Made by a program: the position numbers and the translations under genes
In this document: in pieces, positions 7,216 through 14,222 of the stretch
How the letters are laid out: each line of letters starts with the position of its first letter
Numbering within the stretch: the first letter of the stretch is position 1
The notes under the pieces: model-generated
Databases searched by the model: none
What the model saw: only the letters and a program-made list of their open reading frames with translations
Told to the model about the DNA's origin: nothing
Source of the DNA: Gammaproteobacteria bacterium
GTDB taxonomy: Bacteria; Pseudomonadota; Gammaproteobacteria; Pseudomonadales; JAUIKI01
Reading direction: 5' to 3'
DNA length: 14,222 bases
Assembly: GCA_030430875.1 (NCBI GenBank)
Contig: JAUIKI010000012.1
Coordinates: forward strand, 1 to 14,222

Positions 7216-7413
7216 CAATATGAAGTCGAATAAATTAGCAAATATTGCGTAGTGTTAAGCTGATATTACGTGTAAAATAACAGAGAAACTCTATGTCTTT
7301 GAAACAACCTTGACAAGGAAGAGTGTTTCTTATTTGAGCATGATGCAAGTTAATCAGAGATAATTGTTTTTGGTCAACCGTATTGACTAAAAAATGCCAG
7401 ATATAAAAAACTC

Positions 7414-10152
7414 TCATCGAGACAACATCTTTAATTGTTTGGCGCGATTGACTGCACTGGCTCGATTGGGGACATCCAATTTGCCATAGATATTCGTTAA
7501 ATGCCATTTTAATGTTTTATTTGTTATGGATAAGCGATCGGCAATTTCTAAATTAGTTGCGATTGAGTCAAGCTCTCGTAATATTTCTAATTCTCGTTTG
7601 CTCAATGGCTCTATTGATTTGGTAAAAGCATAATCTACTTTTATACCTTCCACACCTAATAACGAGTTAAATCGAGCTAAATAATCAAACTGTTTCGTGA
7701 AAACCAGTTGACTTGGTAAATCGTTTAATACTTCAATGACCAAAGATTTTATCAATAAACCATCATAAATAAACGGCATAATAATACCTTCAGGTGCTGC
7801 ATGTCTAATTGCTTCAAGCAAGGTGCGCTTTGCTTCTGAGGTTTTTTTATCTTGATACAGTGACACGGACTTGAGCACCAGCAATTGAATTAACATTCCA
7901 ATACGTTTTTGCTGGGCCACTTGTTGAATCATTCGACTTAACAATACATTTTTTTCTTTTGAAGAATTTGCTTGAGCAATTCTGATTTGGCACAGATGAC
8001 CATATTCATGAATAATATGCTCAAAACCCACTGGAATATCATTCATGGAGTTATCCATCAATCCAATGTTTTTAGCCAGATCAATTGCCTGGTCAATGTC
8101 ATGTTGTAACAAATAGCACTGCACTGCTTCGCAAACAATGACATATTTCAATCGTGGCATATTGTGCATTGCTGCTAATTCAAAACCCTTATCAATATGA
8201 CTTCTAGCAACTGCATAGTCTCCTTTCAAACATGCATACCGTATTAAAATAGTAAAAAGAAATATCAGCACGTATACGAAAGCTATATTATACGATTGAT
8301 CATTCAACTCATGGGCTAGCTTATATATTTCTTGTAAATCCCCTTGGTCCCAGTCAATCGCTAATTGATGCAGCTTCGCAACGAATTGAAAATAGTTAAC
8401 TGTGCTCCATTGAAACTGAGTGTAACTATAAGCTTTTTGATAGCAATTAATGGCATTATTTAGCAGCCCCTGCTGATAAAAAACCAACCCCTGACTTAAA
8501 TAACTCCATAAAAGGCCATTATAGCTATTTTGCTGTTCAGCCCCTTTTAATGCCTTACAGATTACTTCATAACCTTTTTCAAACTCATAGGTAAAAGCGC
8601 ACCCATGTGTCAATGCGGTGTAAATCGGACCTGTTTGGGATATCGGTAAATATGACCATTTTTTCAGCCATTGCTCAGATAAAGGTTTATACTCACCAAT
8701 ACGCTCACAAAACGCTGCTATAACACAACGAAGATATTCGTGTGTCATCTCAATTAATTGCATATGACCTTCTGGATAATCTGCTAAAGCTACTTTTCCA
8801 TTACGACAATCATTAAGCCATTTACCTATTTCAGTTAACTGCATATCAGCAGAATGAGAATCAAATTTAACCAATAAGGCGTGCGCATAATTGGCACGTA
8901 ATTCAGGCCACTTAGAAAGATATTTTTCGGGCAATTGTTTTACCCAATTCAAATAACTTTCAAAATTTCCATCAAGTGTCACAATCCGATAACAATGTTT
9001 ACTGAGTAGTTTGGTCGCATGATCATAATGGTTTCCGAAAAAATAATAATTAAGTGCTTCTAAAACAAAGTAATTTTCTTCAAACCATTTCGCACTCATT
9101 AAATAAATATTTTTCAATTCTGTTTTCAACACAGACTGACTTTTTCTTCGCAGAAAATCTTCAAACAAATGATGAAATCGATACCATACCCTCTCACGAT
9201 CTAACGCAATGATGAATAAATTTAATTTTTCTAATTGAGTTATGCAATCTTGCCCCTGTTGATTTCCAACAATGTGGTCAAAAAGATCTGCTGTGAATCG
9301 ATCAAACTGCGACACTACTAATAAAAAATACTGCAATTTCTCTGATAAGTTTGAAAAAACTGTTTCTTCCAAATAATTAGCGACATCTTCGCCTGAACCC
9401 GACAGCTCAGAAAGCAACTGATGTCGTTCTGAAACATTTGTTAAAATCAAACCAATCAACTGCAGTCCTACGGCCCAACCTTCCGTTTTTTTGAACAACA
9501 ACTCAACGTCTGATTGAGCCAAGTTTAATTGTTTATATTGATTAATATACTCAGTTACTTCATCCAAGGTGAAACTGAGTGAGTATCTATCAAGTTGATA
9601 CAGTGACTCACTAACCTTAAGTTGCGTTAAATCAACTGGAATATATTCGCGACTTGCCAAAACAAAGGAGAGTTTTTCAGGAGATTGAGAAATAATTTGG
9701 GTTATTAATGTTAAACATATACTATCCTTCAGTAGATGAAAATCATCAAAAAAAATGACAATCTGCTGTTGAATTTTAGAGATGCCAGATAAAAAACAAT
9801 CAACTAAGAGCTCAATTGTAAAATCATTTGCATTGAGCTGATTATTTAATGCATCAAGCTGTATGAGATTTGTTTGTTCAATTGTGCTTGCGATATATTT
9901 TAGTAAGCGAATTGGATCATTATCATTTTTATCAAGACTCAACCAACAAGTATTAACTTTTTGGTTCTCCAGCTCCTCGTACCATTGATTTAACAATGTT
10001 GATTTTCCATAGCCTGCTGGTGCTGAAACAGCATACACTTTATAAGCTATCAAAGAAATTGTTTGCCAAGAAAATTGCTTACGTGGCATTGGTTTAAAGT
10101 GAACACGAGGTGGATGTAATTTAGTTGCAATAATGGATTCATTCAATTTCAT
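7414..10152 (-). CDS. MalT-like LuxR-family transcriptional regulator (large ATP-binding regulator, STAND ATPase)
   Basis: At 912 residues this has the size and order of MalT-type regulators. The N-terminal sensor ATPase begins TKLHPPRVHFKPMPRKQ and has Walker A SAPAGYGKST (43-52) and Walker B IVIFFDDFHLL (131-141). LASREYIPVDLTQLKV follows, then the GWAVGLQL motif common in this family. A long helical, TPR-like middle region runs from roughly 350 to 830. The C-terminal LuxR-type helix-turn-helix is at 848-912, with LSKRELEILREL, NLEIADRLSITNKTLKWHL and NIYGKLDVPNRASAV. Family members bind ATP and a small-molecule inducer, oligomerise and activate transcription; the inducer here is unknown. 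The gene lies 72 bp after the metal transporter gene on the same strand and upstream of the kinase operon, which it may control. There is no strong ribosome site before the ATG. Confidence 0.93.
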   Translation of the reverse strand: MKLNESIIATKLHPPRVHFKPMPRKQFSWQTISLIAYKVYAVSAPAGYGKSTLLNQWYEELENQKVNTCWLSLDKNDNDPIRLLKYIASTIEQTNLIQLDALNNQLNANDFTIELLVDCFLSGISKIQQQIVIFFDDFHLLKDSICLTLITQIISQSPEKLSFVLASREYIPVDLTQLKVSESLYQLDRYSLSFTLDEVTEYINQYKQLNLAQSDVELLFKKTEGWAVGLQLIGLILTNVSERHQLLSELSGSGEDVANYLEETVFSNLSEKLQYFLLVVSQFDRFTADLFDHIVGNQQGQDCITQLEKLNLFIIALDRERVWYRFHHLFEDFLRRKSQSVLKTELKNIYLMSAKWFEENYFVLEALNYYFFGNHYDHATKLLSKHCYRIVTLDGNFESYLNWVKQLPEKYLSKWPELRANYAHALLVKFDSHSADMQLTEIGKWLNDCRNGKVALADYPEGHMQLIEMTHEYLRCVIAAFCERIGEYKPLSEQWLKKWSYLPISQTGPIYTALTHGCAFTYEFEKGYEVICKALKGAEQQNSYNGLLWSYLSQGLVFYQQGLLNNAINCYQKAYSYTQFQWSTVNYFQFVAKLHQLAIDWDQGDLQEIYKLAHELNDQSYNIAFVYVLIFLFTILIRYACLKGDYAVARSHIDKGFELAAMHNMPRLKYVIVCEAVQCYLLQHDIDQAIDLAKNIGLMDNSMNDIPVGFEHIIHEYGHLCQIRIAQANSSKEKNVLLSRMIQQVAQQKRIGMLIQLLVLKSVSLYQDKKTSEAKRTLLEAIRHAAPEGIIMPFIYDGLLIKSLVIEVLNDLPSQLVFTKQFDYLARFNSLLGVEGIKVDYAFTKSIEPLSKRELEILRELDSIATNLEIADRLSITNKTLKWHLTNIYGKLDVPNRASAVNRAKQLKMLSR

Positions 10153-10224
10153 GAATATTGATACCAGATAATTAAATTAGCACTTATTAAATAAAAACCT
10201 CACTACGTGTCATATTCATACGTT

Positions 10225-11433
10225 TTAGAGTTTTCTTACCTGAGTGTTATTTTTCTTGTAAGTCGACCTTGTATTTATTAGCGAATCTTTGTAGCAAATC
10301 GCAATTGACTCAAGCCAAGTTAATTGCTTGACAGAGTTAAGGAGATCTTGTTCAAACTGCTGTGATTGAAAGTTAGCTTGTTTTAACACAGTAGTTGGCA
10401 TAACAACTTCCACGAGCACAGATTTTTCCAAATAGAACAAACCAACATCCATCACTTGATCAGCAAATTTAATATCACGCCAAGCGTGCTTTAGAGCATC
10501 AAAGATTTCTGCACGAAGCGGTAACAAAATAGCATCCGCGTCTGGGATATTCTGTCCTGCTGAATCAATATGAAACACAACATCATTAATTCCAGAAAAC
10601 TCTGTTAGAAGTTTTTGCTCTACCCAAACACCAATATGATGGCCTTCAGATGCGCTAATATAATGATCTACTTCAATATGAACATCAATTAGTATATTTG
10701 AGCCCATGCGTCGACTACGCAAATCATGAACACTGCGTACACCTTCTACGCTAAAAATACTGTGTTGAATTTGCCTCAGAGTTTCTTTCGAAACACCTGT
10801 ATCAACTAGCTCTCTGGCACTTTTATAAGCAAACTTCCAACCAACATATCCAATCATTATTGCAACCAAAATAGCAGCCACACCATCCAACCATAAATAA
10901 CCATACATTGCGCCAAGGATTCCAATCAATACTACAATCGATGATAAACTATCACTGCGACTATGCCATGCATTCGCTATTAATAAATCTGATTTTATTT
11001 TCTCTCCTATGCGCCTACTATATTGAAAAATAATTTCCTTGCTAATAATGGAAGCAACAGTAACCACAATCGCAGCCCAGCTACCCATAAATGTTGATTC
11101 TTGATGAATTAATCGACCAATCGCGTCATAAATAATGACACCAGCAATTGCAATTAAAAAACTACCCAATAGAACAGTGCCAAATGTTTCAAAACGTTCA
11201 TGGCCATACGGGTGCTCTTCATCGGGTTCTGCATGAGAATACTTCGCAACAAACAGGACTAAAAAGTCAGTGAATAAATCAGAAAACGAGTGTATCCCAT
11301 CGGCTATTAATGCTTGAGAATGCACTAAGAACCCTACGAATACTTTTGAAACCCCCAGCAAGACATCGACCAAGGATCCAATTAAGGTGATACGCCTTGC
11401 TTGCTTATAACGATCATGTCTAGGATTATTCAT
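10225..11433 (-). CDS. Cation diffusion facilitator family metal transporter
   Basis: This is an inner-membrane divalent-cation/proton antiporter of 402 residues. Six membrane segments are predicted at about 16-36, 42-63, 84-106, 117-137, 161-180 and 182-199. The transport site is formed by HxxxD pairs in segments 2 and 5: ADGIHSFSDLFTD (H48, D52) and ANAWHSRSDSLSS (H157, D161). The His/Asp composition is common in zinc-type carriers. The loop DEEHPYGHERFE (71-82) is the family signature. A cytoplasmic domain follows with VHDLRSRRMG (235-244), IDVHIEV and VFHID (286-290). About 110 further residues form an extra C-terminal region ending in a polar, basic tail. The metal cannot be set from sequence; zinc, iron or manganese are all possible. 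It is divergent from mfd across 85 bp. Confidence 0.93.
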   Translation of the reverse strand: MNNPRHDRYKQARRITLIGSLVDVLLGVSKVFVGFLVHSQALIADGIHSFSDLFTDFLVLFVAKYSHAEPDEEHPYGHERFETFGTVLLGSFLIAIAGVIIYDAIGRLIHQESTFMGSWAAIVVTVASIISKEIIFQYSRRIGEKIKSDLLIANAWHSRSDSLSSIVVLIGILGAMYGYLWLDGVAAILVAIMIGYVGWKFAYKSARELVDTGVSKETLRQIQHSIFSVEGVRSVHDLRSRRMGSNILIDVHIEVDHYISASEGHHIGVWVEQKLLTEFSGINDVVFHIDSAGQNIPDADAILLPLRAEIFDALKHAWRDIKFADQVMDVGLFYLEKSVLVEVVMPTTVLKQANFQSQQFEQDLLNSVKQLTWLESIAICYKDSLINTRSTYKKNNTQVRKL

Positions 11434-11474
11434 GGAGCTGCTTTATAATTGCATTCGTGATTTTTCAGCGACTT

Positions 11475-11480
11475 ATTATA
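11475..11480 (-). promoter_or_regulatory. -10 box candidate of the metal transporter gene in the divergent promoter region
   Basis: A perfect TATAAT on the minus strand lies 41 bp upstream of the transporter ATG, with no recognisable -35. The 85-bp gap to mfd (11434-11518) also holds a plus-strand TATAAT at 11444-11449 that could serve mfd, again without a good -35. Both are AT-rich chance risks. Confidence 0.3.
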
Positions 11481-11518
11481 ACTGATTATCCAGATTGCCC
11501 CATAAATTTCTGTAAAAT

Positions 11519-14222
11519 ATGACTGACTTAGTATTTTTTCCAAACATTCCCGAAAAACTGAAGTTACAAACCCATTACTGGAAAAACTTGCCAGAAAATA
11601 GTATTGCGCTCGCCTTATCAAATGCAGCAATTAAATGGGGTGGAGTAACCATTTGTGTCACGCCCAACTCACAAATGAATGAGCAGTTGCTACAAGAATT
11701 AATATTTTTTATGCCGAGTGATTTTCCAGTTTTCCATCTGCCTGACTGGGAAATTCTACCCTACGATCATTTTTCACCACATCAGGATATTATTTCTGAA
11801 CGATTACATACGCTACATCAGCTGCTTCATCTACAAACTGGCTTATTAGTTATCCCTATTACCACGCTGATGCAACGACTTGCACCAAGAGAATTTTTGC
11901 ATCAACATTCATTATCACTAAAACAGCAACAAAAAATCAATTTAGCACAATTTCGACATCAATTAATTCATGCAGGTTATCGGTCAGTTGAAACTGTGTA
12001 TGAACATGGTGAATTTGCTAATCGTGGCTCAGTGATAGATATTTTCCCTATGGGAAGCAATATGCCTTATCGAATTGACTTATTTGATGATGAAATTGAG
12101 AGTTTACGTATTTTTGATTCTGAAACACAGTGCACTATTGAAAAAATTGAACAAATTAAGTTGATTCCTGCTAAAGAATTCCCTCTGGATGACTTATCAG
12201 TCAAGCGATTTCAACAGCAATTTTCTGATCAATTTGATGTGCACCCCAGGCATTGTCCAATTTATCAAGACATCAGTCAAAAAATTCCATCAGCAGGTAT
12301 TGAATTCTACCAACCTTTATTTTTCGATAAAACCGAAACGCTATTTGACTATCTTCCCAAAGAAAGTAATTTTTTTCTTGTCGATGATTTAAGTTCTGCA
12401 GCCAATCATTACTGGCAACAAATTAATACGCGATTTGAATCACTAAGGGGACAAATTGAACGACCACTTCTGCCTCCTGAAAAATTATTTTTAACAGAAA
12501 GCGCTATCTTTTCTGAATTAAAAAAATTCCCTAAAATCTCGACAAAAATACCTGTTTCAAAAACAGAAAATGCATTTGATTTTGAAGTGAATGTGTTGCC
12601 AAAAATGATAATTGACCATCATCAATCGCAGCCATTTAATGCATTAATATCTTTTTTAAACCAATCAAACTATCAAGATTTTTTTATACTGTTTTGTGTT
12701 GAATCGCTTGGTCGACGTGAAAGCTTATTACAACTGTTAAAGAAAATTGATATAAAACCTGATATCTACGCTTCTTGGCAAGAATATTGCGATGCCCCAA
12801 ACAAGAACACCACGGGCATTATCATAACCCCTGTTGCTAATGGTGCTATTTTTAATCAGCAAAAGTTGATTTTAATCACAGAAAATGAGCTGTTTGGTCG
12901 CAGCATTGTTCAACGTTCCAGAAAACAACGGGCGAAAGATAACACTGATTTATTAGTAAAAAGTTTAACTGAACTAAGGGTCGGCGATCCAGTTGTGCAT
13001 GAAGATCATGGCGTAGGTCGCTATCTCGGACTGCAAACACTTGACGTTGATAATCTTTCAACTGAATTTTTATCTCTTGAGTATGCTGATGAAGCAAAAC
13101 TTTATGTGCCTGTTTCTTCTCTACATTTGATTAGTCGCTATGCGGGTGTTGACAAAGAAAATGCACCACTCAATCGGTTAGGCTCAGAACAATGGTCTCG
13201 TGCAAAACGTAAAGCCATGGAGAAAATTCATGACACTGCCGCTGAATTACTGGATATTTATGCAAAACGTGGTGCAAAACAGGGTTATCGTTATGCAATA
13301 AATCAACAGGATTACAGCAGATTTTGTCAAGGGTTTCCATTTGAAACGACAGAAGATCAACAAAAAGCGATTGATGCTGTCCTGGATGATATGCAAAAAT
13401 CCACCCCTATTGATCGATTAATTTGTGGTGATGTTGGTTTTGGTAAAACAGAAGTTGCCCTACGTGCAACATTTATTGCTGTTGCTAATGATAAGCAAGT
13501 TGCAATCTTGGTGCCCACCACATTACTGGCTGAACAACATTACGAACGTTTAACTGATCGATTTGCCGATTGGCCTGTTAGAATCGCAGCTATTTCACGA
13601 TTTAAATCTCTCAAGGAACAGCAGACAATTTTAAGTGAGTTGGAGTCTGGAACAATAGACATTATTATCGGCACTCATAAGCTGTTGCAAGCAAATATAA
13701 CGTTTAAACGATTAGGGCTATTAATTATCGATGAAGAACATCGTTTTGGAGTTAGGCAAAAAGAAAAAATCAAAGCATTACGAAGTGATATTGATATTAT
13801 CACACTAACGGCAACACCTATTCCTAGTACACTAAATTTTGCTTTATCTGGGTTGCGAGACTTATCCATTATCGCAACGCCACCTGAGCGTCGACTGGCC
13901 GTCAAAACATTTGTGTCAGTACAAAATGATGACGTTATTAGAGAAGCTATACAGCGTGAATTATTGCGTGGAGGACAAATTTATTATCTTCATAATGACG
14001 TTAAAACCATAGAAAAAACCAGTGAGAACTTACGAGTCTTATTGCCAGATGCGCGAATTGGAGTGGCTCATGGTCAACTGCCTGAAAAAGAACTCGAACG
14101 AGTCATGGCAGAGTTTTATCACAAACGCTTTAATGTTCTTGTTTGCTCTACAATTATTGAAACTGGAATTGACATTCCAAGTGCTAATACAATCCTAATA
14201 GAACGTGCGGATAAATTTGGAT
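11519..14222 (+). CDS. mfd: Transcription-repair coupling factor Mfd, N-terminal 901 codons, cut by the window edge
   Basis: Mfd removes RNA polymerase stalled at DNA damage and recruits UvrA. The frame opens at ATG 11519 (MTDLVFFPNIPEKLKLQ). The UvrB-like module has LPDWEILPYDHFSPHQDIIS and ANRGSVIDIFPMG. The RNA-polymerase-interacting domain begins near residue 489 with VGDPVVHEDHGVGRYLGL. The translocase motor follows: TTEDQQKAIDAV, Walker A GDVGFGKT (637-644), LVPTTLLAEQHYERL, DEEH (738-741, IIDEEHRFGVRQKEK), LTATPIPSTL, then YYLHNDV and STIIETGIDIPSANT of the second helicase lobe. The end of that lobe and the UvrA-masking C-terminal domain lie past 14222; E. coli Mfd has 1148 residues. 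The ribosome site is weak. Everything visible is intact. Confidence 0.98.
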   Translation, partial: MTDLVFFPNIPEKLKLQTHYWKNLPENSIALALSNAAIKWGGVTICVTPNSQMNEQLLQELIFFMPSDFPVFHLPDWEILPYDHFSPHQDIISERLHTLHQLLHLQTGLLVIPITTLMQRLAPREFLHQHSLSLKQQQKINLAQFRHQLIHAGYRSVETVYEHGEFANRGSVIDIFPMGSNMPYRIDLFDDEIESLRIFDSETQCTIEKIEQIKLIPAKEFPLDDLSVKRFQQQFSDQFDVHPRHCPIYQDISQKIPSAGIEFYQPLFFDKTETLFDYLPKESNFFLVDDLSSAANHYWQQINTRFESLRGQIERPLLPPEKLFLTESAIFSELKKFPKISTKIPVSKTENAFDFEVNVLPKMIIDHHQSQPFNALISFLNQSNYQDFFILFCVESLGRRESLLQLLKKIDIKPDIYASWQEYCDAPNKNTTGIIITPVANGAIFNQQKLILITENELFGRSIVQRSRKQRAKDNTDLLVKSLTELRVGDPVVHEDHGVGRYLGLQTLDVDNLSTEFLSLEYADEAKLYVPVSSLHLISRYAGVDKENAPLNRLGSEQWSRAKRKAMEKIHDTAAELLDIYAKRGAKQGYRYAINQQDYSRFCQGFPFETTEDQQKAIDAVLDDMQKSTPIDRLICGDVGFGKTEVALRATFIAVANDKQVAILVPTTLLAEQHYERLTDRFADWPVRIAAISRFKSLKEQQTILSELESGTIDIIIGTHKLLQANITFKRLGLLIIDEEHRFGVRQKEKIKALRSDIDIITLTATPIPSTLNFALSGLRDLSIIATPPERRLAVKTFVSVQNDDVIREAIQRELLRGGQIYYLHNDVKTIEKTSENLRVLLPDARIGVAHGQLPEKELERVMAEFYHKRFNVLVCSTIIETGIDIPSANTILIERADKFG

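Larger units (their letters stand above)
7072..7413. other. 342-bp intergenic leader between the LuxR-type regulator and the triple-kinase gene
   Basis: No gene is supported here; the overlapping small open frame has no ribosome site or family features. The region holds the strong ribosome site of the kinase gene and two near-identical 13-bp direct repeats (7110-7122 and 7203-7215). A TACAAT -10-like box sits on the minus strand about 80 bp upstream of the kinase ATG, without a good -35. No intrinsic terminator is visible after the regulator stop (TGA at 7414-7416), so read-through into the kinase gene is possible. Confidence 0.6.

Noticed and set aside
7235..7507. Minus-strand open frame of 90 codons between the regulator and the kinase gene
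   Set aside because: It overlaps the conserved LuxR helix-turn-helix coding end in another frame, has no ribosome site and no family features.
1..14222. CRISPR array, phage genes, integrase or restriction system
   Set aside because: No regularly spaced repeats and no Cas, phage, integrase or restriction motifs were seen on either strand.

Overview
The window is AT-rich and chromosomal. It looks like a low-GC gammaproteobacterium, possibly of the Legionellales type. That placement rests on the gammaproteobacterial character of PolA, Mfd, tRNA-Asn and the MalT-like regulator, and on AT-rich codon use; it is an inference without a database search. Two housekeeping DNA-repair genes frame the window and run off its edges: polA at the left (minus strand, first 497 codons visible) and mfd at the right (plus strand, first 901 codons visible).

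Left to right: polA is divergent from a complete tRNA-Asn(GUU) gene with its own sigma70-like promoter. Next is a plus-strand alpha/beta hydrolase of the hormone-sensitive-lipase type. A 553-bp insertion-sequence remnant follows, with matching terminal inverted repeats. It carries an IS5-family transposase that has lost its middle and has two in-frame stops. From there to about 11.4 kb every gene is on the minus strand. In transcription order these are a cation diffusion facilitator metal transporter, a 912-residue MalT-like LuxR regulator, a 768-residue protein with three tandem kinase-like domains of the lipopolysaccharide-kinase (WaaP/InaA) type, and a 401-residue protein. The last protein's N-terminal half resembles a nucleotidyltransferase and its C-terminal half resembles a nucleoside diphosphate kinase around the active histidine. 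A short divergent promoter region then separates the transporter from mfd.

The most unusual part is the two-gene unit at 3529-7071. The triple-kinase gene and the nucleotidyltransferase/NDK-like gene are 30 bp apart, share a strand, and sit between a large signal-responsive regulator and a decayed insertion sequence. I infer a small accessory system that moves phosphoryl or nucleotidyl groups, perhaps onto a cell-surface glycan or small molecule. The substrate cannot be read from the sequence. The regulator directly upstream is a candidate controller, but no operator can be proven.
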